A stretch of DNA of 64,000 nucleotides from Pseudomonas sp. 14P_8.1_Bac3 (lineage in GTDB: Bacteria; Pseudomonadota; Gammaproteobacteria; Pseudomonadales; Pseudomonadaceae). Made by a program: the position numbers and the translations under genes. The notes beneath the pieces were generated by a model, which saw only the letters and a list, made by a program, of their open reading frames with translations, was not told the origin of the DNA and ran no database searches. This document shows positions 1 through 7,244 of the stretch, in pieces (within the stretch, counting starts at the first letter, position 1; each line of letters opens with the position of its first letter). Location of the stretch: contig NZ_JANLOD010000059.1 in assembly GCF_025466085.1 (NCBI RefSeq), forward strand, positions 42,729 to 106,728. Direction: 5' to 3'.

Positions 1-2
1 TG

Positions 3-878
3 CCGAACCTGGTCAAGCGCAACCTGACCGGCACCGACACTTTCAAGACCGTCCGCGCCGGGATCAGTAACGAGGGCAACCCGTCACGGATCAACATTAT
101 CCGCACCTTGCGCTCGGCCCACGCCCGCCGCATCGCCCTGTCCGGCAGCAGTCGGGCAAAATTGCGCGAAGCCAAGGAAGAATTGCTGCGACTAAAGCGC
201 GATGAACCCGACAACTTTGGCGATATTCAGGAAATCGAAGCGGAAATCGAAAAACTCAGCGCGCGCATCCATCGCGTCCCGTTTCTTGACACGTTCGACC
301 TCAAGTACAACCTGCTGATCAAGCAACCCAACCCCAGCTCCAAGGCCGTGATGTTTTGCCTGATGGACGTCTCTGGCTCGATGACGCAGGCGACCAAGGA
401 CATCGCCAAACGCTTTTTCATCCTGCTGTACCTGTTCCTCAAGCGTAACTACGACAAGATCGATGTGGTGTTCATCCGCCACCACACCAGCGCCCGCGAA
501 GTGGACGAGGAAGAGTTTTTCTACTCCCGCGAAACAGGCGGCACTATCGTTTCCAGCGCATTGAAACTGATGCAGGAGATCATGGCCGAGCGCTATCCAA
601 GCAACGAGTGGAACATCTACGCCGCCCAGGCCTCCGACGGCGATAACTGGAACGACGACTCGCCAATCTGCCGCGACATTTTGATCAATCAGATCATGCC
701 GTTTGTGCAGTACTACACTTACGTCGAGATCACTCCACGCGAGCACCAGGCGCTGTGGTTCGAATACGAGCGCATTGCCGAAGCCTTTTCTGACACTTTT
801 GCCCAGCAACAACTGGTCTCGGCCGGGGATATCTATCCGGTCTTCCGTGAACTCTTCCAGCGCAGGTTAGTGACATGA
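3..878 (+). CDS. YeaH/YhbH family protein (DUF444), 5' end outside window
   Basis: The reading frame is already open at base 3, so this is the last 291 residues of a longer protein (the family is about 420 residues). A von Willebrand A-like core is visible, with a MIDAS-type DVSGSM motif about 120 residues into the visible part. In enterobacteria YeaH works with the PrkA/YeaG serine kinase in the nitrogen and stationary-phase stress response. The gene overlaps the next by ATGA at 875-878, which implies translational coupling to the SpoVR gene. The PrkA gene is expected just upstream, outside the window. The molecular role of the family is unsettled. Confidence 0.9.
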   Translation, partial: PNLVKRNLTGTDTFKTVRAGISNEGNPSRINIIRTLRSAHARRIALSGSSRAKLREAKEELLRLKRDEPDNFGDIQEIEAEIEKLSARIHRVPFLDTFDLKYNLLIKQPNPSSKAVMFCLMDVSGSMTQATKDIAKRFFILLYLFLKRNYDKIDVVFIRHHTSAREVDEEEFFYSRETGGTIVSSALKLMQEIMAERYPSNEWNIYAAQASDGDNWNDDSPICRDILINQIMPFVQYYTYVEITPREHQALWFEYERIAEAFSDTFAQQQLVSAGDIYPVFRELFQRRLVT

Positions 879-2437
879 CCGCCAAAGAGCAGAAGCGCCA
901 ACCCATTTCCACCGGCTCCGAATGGACGTTCGAGCTGATCCAGGCCTACGACCGCGAAATCAGTCGTATCGCGGCCCGTTACGCACTCGATACCTACCCA
1001 AACCAGATCGAAGTGATCACCGCGGAACAGATGATGGACGCTTACGCCTCCGTCGGCATGCCCCTGGGCTATCACCACTGGTCCTATGGCAAACACTTCC
1101 TCAGTACCGAAAAATCCTACTCTCGCGGCCAGATGGGGCTTGCCTACGAGATCGTGATCAACTCGGACCCCTGCATCGCTTACCTGATGGAAGAAAACAC
1201 CATCTGCATGCAGGCCCTGGTCGTGGCCCACGCCTGTTACGGGCACAACAGCTTCTTCAAGGGTAATTACCTGTTCCGCACCTGGACCGACGCTAGTTCG
1301 ATCATCGATTACCTGGTGTTTGCCAAGCAGTACATCATGCAGTGCGAAGAGCGCCACGGCATCGATGCGGTCGAGGACCTGCTGGACTCCTGCCATGCGC
1401 TGATGAACTACGGGGTCGACCGTTACAAACGCCCTTACCCGATTTCCGCCGAGGAAGAACGTCGTCGGCAAAAGGATCGTGAAGAGCACATGCAGAAACA
1501 GATCAACGATCTGTGGCGCACCATTCCCAAAGGCGCGGACAAATACAGTGACAAGGACAACGCGCGATTCCCCGCCGAACCTCAGGAAAACATCCTGTAC
1601 TTCATCGAAAAACACGCGCCGCTGCTGGAACCCTGGCAGCGGGAAATCGTGCGTATCGTGCGCAAGATCGCTCAATATTTCTATCCACAACGCCAGACCC
1701 AGGTAATGAACGAAGGCTGGGCCACGTTCTGGCACTACACCCTGATGAACGACCTCTACGACGAGGGCCTGGTCACCGACGGCTTCATGATGGAGTTCCT
1801 GACGTCACACACCAGCGTGGTTTATCAACCGGGCTTCGACAGCCCCTACTACAACGGCATCAACCCCTACACCCTGGGCTTTGCCATGTACCGCGACATC
1901 CGGCGCATGTGTGAATCGCCGACCGAAGAGGATTACCGCTGGTTCCCGGAAATTGCCGGCACCGACTGGCTGTCGACCATCAAGTTCGCCATGAGCAGCT
2001 TCAAGGATGAGAGTTTCATCCTGCAATACCTCTCCCCGCAGGTCATCCGCGACCTGAAACTGTTCAGCATTCTCGATGACGACCAGAAGGACGACTTGCT
2101 GGTCCCGGCCATTCACGACGAAGACGGCTACCGCACCATCCGCGAAACCCTGGCAGCGCAGTACAACCTGGGCAATCGCGAGCCCAACGTGCAGATCTAC
2201 AGCATCGACCGCCGCGGCGATCGCTCCCTCACCCTTCGTCATCAGCAGCACGACCGCAAACCGCTGGGCGAGTCCACCGAGGAAGTCCTCAAACACCTGC
2301 ACCGCCTCTGGGGCTTCGACATTCACCTGGAAACCCTGCAAGGCGACCAGGTGATGAAAACCCACCATGTCCCACCCAGAAGTGAACACAGCGAAGGCGA
2401 TTATGGCCGTTTGGACCTGGCCGTCATTCATCTTTGA
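875..2437 (+). CDS. SpoVR/YcgB family protein
   Basis: The product has 520 residues, the normal length of proteobacterial SpoVR/YcgB proteins, and is conserved from MTAKEQKRQP to the C terminus. It starts at ATG 875, overlapping the stop of the DUF444 gene, so it is the distal gene of the usual prkA-yeaH-ycgB operon. In Bacillus SpoVR affects spore cortex formation. In non-sporulating bacteria the role is unknown and only a link to stationary-phase stress is reported. No signal peptide or membrane segment is visible, so it should be cytosolic. Confidence 0.93.
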   Translation: MTAKEQKRQPISTGSEWTFELIQAYDREISRIAARYALDTYPNQIEVITAEQMMDAYASVGMPLGYHHWSYGKHFLSTEKSYSRGQMGLAYEIVINSDPCIAYLMEENTICMQALVVAHACYGHNSFFKGNYLFRTWTDASSIIDYLVFAKQYIMQCEERHGIDAVEDLLDSCHALMNYGVDRYKRPYPISAEEERRRQKDREEHMQKQINDLWRTIPKGADKYSDKDNARFPAEPQENILYFIEKHAPLLEPWQREIVRIVRKIAQYFYPQRQTQVMNEGWATFWHYTLMNDLYDEGLVTDGFMMEFLTSHTSVVYQPGFDSPYYNGINPYTLGFAMYRDIRRMCESPTEEDYRWFPEIAGTDWLSTIKFAMSSFKDESFILQYLSPQVIRDLKLFSILDDDQKDDLLVPAIHDEDGYRTIRETLAAQYNLGNREPNVQIYSIDRRGDRSLTLRHQQHDRKPLGESTEEVLKHLHRLWGFDIHLETLQGDQVMKTHHVPPRSEHSEGDYGRLDLAVIHL

Positions 2438-2500
2438 GCCTGTTTCTGCCTCCGGAAGTTCGACGTAACGGTTATTCTGTCGAGCTAACGGAGGTTTTTT

Positions 2501-3730
2501 ATGCGGATTTATAAAGTCGGTGGGGCGGTTCGTGATCGCCTGCTGGGCAAACCTGTCACGGATATCGACTGGGTCGTGGTCGGCGCCACCACGGAAGAAA
2601 TGCTCGCCAAGGGCTTTCGCCCGGTGGGCGCGGATTTCCCGGTGTTTCTTCACCCCAAAAGCGGTGAGGAATATGCCCTCGCCCGGACCGAGCGCAAAAG
2701 CGGGCGCGGTTATGGTGGTTTCACCTTTCACGCCAGCCCCGAAGTGACCCTTGAAGAGGACTTGATCCGCCGCGATCTGACGATCAACGCCATGGCCGAA
2801 GATGATCAGCAGAATCTGACCGATCCCTATCACGGCCAACGTGATCTCGACGCTCGCCTGCTTCGCCACGTTTCCCCCGCGTTCGCCGAAGATCCGCTCC
2901 GTGTACTGCGCGTTGCCCGCTTCGCCGCACGTTATGCAGAGTTGGGTTTCACCGTCGCACCTGAAACACTGGAACTGATGCGCGAACTCACTGAGTCAGG
3001 GGAGCTCGAGGCGCTGACCGCTGAACGCAGCTGGAAGGAAATTTCCCGCGCATTGATGGAAGATCAACCACAGGTGTTCATCCAGGTGCTGCGCGATTGC
3101 GATGCGCTCAAGGTGTTGATGCCGGAAGTCGACGCGCTGTTCGGCATTCCGCAACCGGAAGCTCACCACCCGGAAATCGACACGGGCGTACACACGTTGA
3201 GCGTGCTAGAACAGGCCGCGCGGCACCAGCAACCGCTGACCGTGCGCTGGGCCTGCTTGCTGCATGATTTGGGTAAAGGACTGACGCCGGAAGAGGAATG
3301 GCCGCGGCACATTGCTCATGAGCACAGGGGCTTAAAGCTGATCAAAGCAGTCAACGAGCGCTTCAAGGCACCGAAGGATTGCCAGGAATTGGCATTGCTG
3401 GTGGGCCAGTATCACACCCACGGCCATCGGGCACTGGAGTTGAAACCGTCGACGCTGCTGGAACTACTGCAAAGTTTTGACGTTTACCGTCGACCGCAGC
3501 GGTTCGAGGAGTTTATTGCGGCATGCGAAATGGACGCGCGAGGCCGTAAAGGGCTGGAGCAGAGAAGTTACCCACAGGCGGACTATTTGCGCGGGGCGGC
3601 CAATGCGGCGCGGAGCGTAGCGGTTCAGCCGTTGCTGGAGAAGGGATTCAAAGGGCCGGCGTTGGGAGAGGCGATCAAGCGTGAGCGGCTCAAGGCGTTG
3701 AAAGCCTACAAAGGGGCGGCGTCCGCCTGA
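2501..3730 (+). CDS. cca: multifunctional CCA tRNA nucleotidyltransferase
   Basis: This enzyme adds or repairs the 3'-CCA end of tRNAs from CTP and ATP. The 409-residue protein opens with the class II nucleotidyltransferase motif GGAVRD (residues 7-12) and the metal-binding DID at 21-23. An HD-domain signature HDLGKG near residue 255 marks the gamma-proteobacterial form, which also has phosphohydrolase activity. The ATG is preceded by a strong GGAGG. The gene stands alone and is followed by a GC-rich palindrome. Confidence 0.97.
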   Translation: MRIYKVGGAVRDRLLGKPVTDIDWVVVGATTEEMLAKGFRPVGADFPVFLHPKSGEEYALARTERKSGRGYGGFTFHASPEVTLEEDLIRRDLTINAMAEDDQQNLTDPYHGQRDLDARLLRHVSPAFAEDPLRVLRVARFAARYAELGFTVAPETLELMRELTESGELEALTAERSWKEISRALMEDQPQVFIQVLRDCDALKVLMPEVDALFGIPQPEAHHPEIDTGVHTLSVLEQAARHQQPLTVRWACLLHDLGKGLTPEEEWPRHIAHEHRGLKLIKAVNERFKAPKDCQELALLVGQYHTHGHRALELKPSTLLELLQSFDVYRRPQRFEEFIAACEMDARGRKGLEQRSYPQADYLRGAANAARSVAVQPLLEKGFKGPALGEAIKRERLKALKAYKGAASA

Positions 3731-3733
3731 AAA

Positions 3734-3779
3734 CTTCGCGGGTAAGCCTCGCTCTACAGAGCGACGCTTACCCGCGAAG
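3734..3779. repeat. REP-like palindrome after cca
   Basis: Two 13-base arms (3734-3746 and 3767-3779, CTTCGCGGGTAAG and its complement) flank an inner TCGCTCTACAGAGCGA palindrome. It lies between the convergent cca and folK-like genes and could end transcripts from both sides, although no T tract follows. Confidence 0.7.
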
Positions 3780-3791
3780 GCGCCAACGCAA

Positions 3792-4310
3792 TTACAGCAA
3801 ACACGAAGGGGTTAACGGCTCCCCACGCCATTCAAACGCGACCGGCGCCAATACCTGATCGATCTGCGACTCTTTCCACAACGTCGCAAAGCTTTTGCCG
3901 ACACCGGGATGCACGCGATCCGGCGCAATCAGCGACAGCGGCCACAAGACGAAGGCATTTTTGAGAATCTCGGCCCGCGGCAGGATCAAACCGTCGAAGT
4001 TGCCCACCAGATCACCAAACAACAGCACGTCGATGTCCAGCGGCAAACCCCTGCGGTCCGGCGCATAGCGACCGTTATCCGCCTCGATGAACTTGAGCCG
4101 GCGGTCCAGTTCCATCAGTGGCAAATCGGTATAAGCCGAGACCACGAAATTGAAAAACGGACCACTCTTGATCCCTACCGGTTGGCTTTCGAACACCGCC
4201 GAGCAACGGATGTCCACCAGAAAACCCGCCAGAGCTTCGAGGCCGGCCCGCAAATGGGTTTCGCGCTCGATATTGCTACCGAGCCCGAGATACACCTGAG
4301 TCAGCGACAT
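3792..4310 (-). CDS. folK: FolK-like 6-hydroxymethyl-7,8-dihydropterin pyrophosphokinase
   Basis: The 172-residue product has the family opening LGLGSNIERE and the metal/ATP segment LPLDIDVLLFGD. FolK pyrophosphorylates 6-hydroxymethyl-dihydropterin in folate synthesis. The usual PHPR segment after the DxD motif reads LPRAEI here, so this looks like the divergent paralogue that pseudomonads keep next to folB rather than the main FolK. The ATG at 4310 overlaps the end of folB by ten bases, so the two are coupled. Activity is likely but less certain than the family assignment. Confidence 0.82.
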   Translation of the reverse strand: MSLTQVYLGLGSNIERETHLRAGLEALAGFLVDIRCSAVFESQPVGIKSGPFFNFVVSAYTDLPLMELDRRLKFIEADNGRYAPDRRGLPLDIDVLLFGDLVGNFDGLILPRAEILKNAFVLWPLSLIAPDRVHPGVGKSFATLWKESQIDQVLAPVAFEWRGEPLTPSCLL

Positions 4311-4657
4311 CCGCGCTCGATCTCCACGCCCACACCACCGGTGGCCGCCGGGACGGCGCCTGGCTTGGTCAGCTTGAGGCGCATCCAGGTGATGCCGAAT
4401 TCGCTCATAAGCACCGCAACCAGACGCTCGGCAAAGGTCTCGACCAGCTGGAATTGCGCTTGCTCGGCAAAAGCCTGGATACGCGAAGAAACGCTCGCGT
4501 AATCGAGCGCCAGGGTCAGGTCATCGCCGGCAGCGGCCGGGCGATTATCCCAGGCGAAGCTCAGATCAAGACGCAGGCACTGTCGGATGCCTCGCTCCCA
4601 GTCGTAGGCACCGATTACGGTGTCGACTTCCAGGCCCTCGATAAACACTCTGTCCAA
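4301..4657 (-). CDS. folB: dihydroneopterin aldolase
   Basis: FolB cleaves dihydroneopterin to 6-hydroxymethyl-dihydropterin, the substrate of FolK. I chose TTG 4657 as start: the protein then begins DRVFIEGLEVDTVIGAYDWE, the family N terminus, and GGAGAAG stands a few bases upstream. An in-frame extension to 4681 has no such support. The product has 118 residues, the family norm. Residues such as the E-D pair of GAYDWE and the late LTKPGAVP segment are present. It is the first gene of a folB-folK pair, divergent from plsY. Confidence 0.93.
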   Translation of the reverse strand: MDRVFIEGLEVDTVIGAYDWERGIRQCLRLDLSFAWDNRPAAAGDDLTLALDYASVSSRIQAFAEQAQFQLVETFAERLVAVLMSEFGITWMRLKLTKPGAVPAATGGVGVEIERGCR

Positions 4658-4731
4658 GCACTCTTCTCCGCTGCACGACAAGGGCGCAATGCGCCGTTAG
4701 AATCAGGGCGTCCTCGCCCGGAATAGTTAGC

Positions 4732-5301
4732 ATGTTTTGGTTACTGGCGACCTTCGCCTACCTGCTTGGCTCTCTGTCCTTCGCCATTTTGCTCAGCCGC
4801 CTGACGGGCAATCCCGATCCGCGAATGAGTGGCTCGGGCAATGCCGGCGCCACCAACATGTTGCGCCTGGCCGGCAAGAAACTGGCGGTCCTGACCTTGC
4901 TCGGCGACCTTTGCAAAGGACTACTGCCTGTGCTGATCGCAGGCGGTGCTGGCCTTTCGCTGCAAGAACAGGCCTGGATCGGCGTTTGCGCCGTGATCGG
5001 TCACCTGTTCCCTCTGTATTTTCGCTTTCGCGGCGGCAAGGGTGTCGCCACCGCTGCCGGGATGTTGCTGGGCCTTTACCCGCCTGCAGCCCTGCTGGCG
5101 GTGTGCGCGTGGCTACTGACGTTCTACCTGACCCGCACCAGCTCACTCGCCGCTTTGATCGCCACGCCGTTGACCCTGCCGCTGCTGGCCTGGCAAGAAC
5201 CGGCGGCCTTGTTGCCCATGAGCGCGCTCACGGGGCTGATCGTCTGGCGTCATCGCGGCAATCTACGCGACCTGTTTGCCGGGCGCGAACGGCATTTTTG
5301 A
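4732..5301 (+). CDS. plsY: acyl-phosphate:glycerol-3-phosphate acyltransferase
   Basis: PlsY is an inner-membrane enzyme that transfers an acyl group from acyl-phosphate to glycerol-3-phosphate, the first step of phospholipid synthesis. The 189-residue protein is very hydrophobic with about five membrane helices. It carries the cytoplasmic-loop motifs SGNAGATN (about residues 34-41) and FRGGKGVATA (about 99-108). The gene is divergent from folB with 74 bases between start codons, so the two promoters must sit close together. Confidence 0.95.
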   Translation: MFWLLATFAYLLGSLSFAILLSRLTGNPDPRMSGSGNAGATNMLRLAGKKLAVLTLLGDLCKGLLPVLIAGGAGLSLQEQAWIGVCAVIGHLFPLYFRFRGGKGVATAAGMLLGLYPPAALLAVCAWLLTFYLTRTSSLAALIATPLTLPLLAWQEPAALLPMSALTGLIVWRHRGNLRDLFAGRERHF

Positions 5302-5323
5302 ATGCCGCACGCGAGCCCGCTCA

Positions 5324-6349
5324 TCACAGCCCGGAAAGTTGCTCCATCGGCCAGCGTGCTTGCACGCTGATCGCCAGGCTCTCGTGCTGACCGGCCTGCA
5401 AACGCTGGCAACCGGCAAACGCAATCATCGCGCCGTTGTCGGTGCAGAACTCGGGACGCGCGTAGAACACATCGCCCTTCAGGTCGCCGAGCATTTTCTC
5501 CAACGAAGAACGTAACGCCTTGTTCGCGCTGACGCCGCCGGCAATCACCAGGCGCTTCATCCCCGCCTGTTTCAGGGCGCGCTTGCACTTGATGGTCAAA
5601 GTCTCCACCACGGCCTGCTGGAACGCCAGCGCGATGTCGCAACGGGCTTGCTCACTGTCGTCCCCGGCGCTGACGCTTTGCTGCCAGGTATTCAGGGCGA
5701 AGGTTTTCAGGCCGCTGAAGCTGAACGCCAGGCCGGGACGGTCGCACATCGGACGCGGGAAGGTGAAACGTCCTGCGACGCCCTGCTCCGCCAGACGAGC
5801 GATCTCCGGACCGCCCGGATAATTCAGGCCCATCATCTTGGCCGTCTTGTCGAAAGCTTCACCGGCCGCATCGTCGAGGGTTTCGCCCAACAGCGTGTAT
5901 TGACCGATTCCGTCGACCTGCACCAGCTGCGTATGGCCGCCCGACACCAACAAAGCGACGAACGGAAATTGCGGCGGTTTCGGCTCCAGCATCGGCGCCA
6001 GCAAGTGGCCTTCCATGTGATGCACGCCAAGCGCTGGAATGCCCCACGCAAAGGCCAGCGCCTGGGCGCACGAGGCACCGACCAGCAGCGCGCCGACCAG
6101 GCCGGGGCCCGCGGTATAGGCGATCGCGTCGATCTCGGTCGGCACGCAGCCGGCCTCGGCCAACACCTGACGAATCAAGGGCAGCATGCGTTTGACGTGA
6201 TCGCGCGAAGCCAGCTCCGGCACCACGCCACCATAGGCACGGTGCAGATCGATTTGGCTGAACAGCGCGTCGGCCAGCAGGCCGCGCTCACTGTCGTACA
6301 GAGCGACACCGGTTTCGTCGCAGGAGGTTTCTAATCCCAGTACTAGCAT
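5324..6349 (-). CDS. tsaD: tRNA N6-threonylcarbamoyladenosine transferase TsaD
   Basis: TsaD transfers the threonylcarbamoyl group to A37 of ANN-decoding tRNAs, in complex with TsaB and TsaE. The 341-residue product begins MLVLGLETSCDETGVAL and carries the metal-binding HHMEGH motif near residue 110, GGHTQL, and a late CTDNGAMIA segment. All are hallmarks of the Kae1/TsaD ASKHA fold. It is divergent from rpsU, an arrangement common in gamma-proteobacteria. Confidence 0.97.
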   Translation of the reverse strand: MLVLGLETSCDETGVALYDSERGLLADALFSQIDLHRAYGGVVPELASRDHVKRMLPLIRQVLAEAGCVPTEIDAIAYTAGPGLVGALLVGASCAQALAFAWGIPALGVHHMEGHLLAPMLEPKPPQFPFVALLVSGGHTQLVQVDGIGQYTLLGETLDDAAGEAFDKTAKMMGLNYPGGPEIARLAEQGVAGRFTFPRPMCDRPGLAFSFSGLKTFALNTWQQSVSAGDDSEQARCDIALAFQQAVVETLTIKCKRALKQAGMKRLVIAGGVSANKALRSSLEKMLGDLKGDVFYARPEFCTDNGAMIAFAGCQRLQAGQHESLAISVQARWPMEQLSGL

Positions 6350-6363
6350 GGGTTTGCGCCTTG

Positions 6364-6392
6364 TTTAGGCTGAATTCGAAGGCGCGCATAAT
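6364..6392 (+). promoter_or_regulatory. candidate rpsU promoter
   Basis: A CATAAT hexamer (6387-6392) stands 17 bases after TTTAGG (6364-6369). The -35 is poor. If used, the transcript would carry a leader of about 150 bases before rpsU. This is inferred only from spacing and hexamers. Confidence 0.3.
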
Positions 6393-6454
6393 AGTCGCCA
6401 TGCGATGCCCCGACTAGCGGTTTTCGATCAGAGGCTTTGCATTCCGAGCGATGA

Positions 6455-6524
6455 GGGGTTAACATCCGCAACCCTTAAAAACCGACGTCTTCAAGTGCTC
6501 TTTTGCCGCGAGGATGTTGACCCC
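6455..6524 (+). promoter_or_regulatory. rpsU leader: long-range inverted repeat before the ribosome binding site
   Basis: GGGGTTAACATCC (6455-6467) can pair over all 13 bases, with one G-U pair, with GGATGTTGACCCC (6512-6524). The stem closes 24 bases before the rpsU ATG; the likely ribosome site GAAGG is at 6535-6539. The left arm can instead pair locally: AGGGGTT (6454-6460) with AACCCTT (6470-6476), followed by five A. Two exclusive folds are therefore possible, which could suit control of S21 synthesis. Confidence 0.45.
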
Positions 6525-6548
6525 GGTAATGAATGAAGGTAGCTCTGG

Positions 6549-6764
6549 ATGCCAGCCGTCAAAGTAAAAGAGAACGAACCCTTCGACGTAGCTCTGCGTC
6601 GTTTCAAGCGCTCCTGCGAAAAAGCCGGTGTACTGGCTGAAGTTCGTAGCCGCGAATTTTACGAGAAGCCAACTTCTGAGCGTAAGCGCAAAGCAGCAGC
6701 CGCTGTTAAGCGTCACGCCAAGAAAGTTCAGCGCGAACAGCGCCGCGCCGTTCGCCTGTACTAA
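6549..6764 (+). CDS. rpsU: 30S ribosomal protein S21
   Basis: S21 is a small-subunit protein needed for efficient initiation. The 71-residue product opens [20 protein letters not shown] and is strongly basic to its end, exactly as in other gamma-proteobacteria. It is the first gene of the classical macromolecular-synthesis operon rpsU-dnaG-rpoD. GAAGG sits nine bases upstream of the ATG. A hairpin 30 bases downstream of its stop may limit read-through into dnaG. Confidence 0.98.
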
Positions 6765-7244
6765 TACACAGACGATCGTAGCAAGCTTCTGCCAAGCCCG
6801 GCCCTCAGCCGGGCTAATGGCATTTGCGGACAACGCTTGATGCTTCACCGTCAACGCCGCACACGCGACCGAGACACACCTGCTTTACAGCGTCAGACCT
6901 GGCTTTTTGCCAGCGGTGCACGTCTTTTCTGACGAGCCTTCCAAGGCTACTGACGAGCACACCTACTGATTCCTCTCACGACGATCAGCCCAAGGCACCT
7001 TCTTGCGTGCCCGCTTATGAGCTATCCGAGGCCATCGACCGGCCGCAGCGGATTCAGCGAAACACTTTCAAATAGTCGATTACTGATTGGTATTAACGTC
7101 AGTGGATTTTCGGCAGATACACTTCCCGACAGCGATTACGCAGACGACACTGGTCGAGCCGCACATTTTGCGCGCCTCAAACATCGACCCGCGATCGGCC
7201 GCACTTCGCTTCGGGTCCATTTCAGCGCAGATGACGAGAACGCC
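6765..7244. other. rpsU-dnaG spacer without a convincing gene
   Basis: These 480 bases contain the hairpin at 6795-6815. A nested structure follows: CGTCAGA at 6891-6897 with TCTGACG at 6928-6934, enclosing CTGGC-TTTTT-GCCAG. A GCCTT-CC-AAGGC hairpin lies at 6936-6947, and CTGACGAGC is repeated at 6929 and 6950. The frame of dnaG stays open upstream to 7017, but that stretch does not resemble primase. From memory, P. aeruginosa has a YqeY-like gene here; I see no trace of one. Confidence 0.6.
6795..6815 (+). terminator. hairpin after rpsU (partial terminator or attenuator)
   Basis: AGCCCGGC (6795-6802) pairs perfectly with GCCGGGCT (6808-6815) around a five-base loop. No T run follows, so full Rho-independent termination is doubtful. 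The E. coli operon has a terminator at the same place that lets only part of transcription reach dnaG. Confidence 0.5.

Noticed and set aside
7017..7244. N-terminal extension of DnaG
   Set aside because: The frame is open, but the conserved primase N terminus begins at 7245 and the extension has no similarity to primase.
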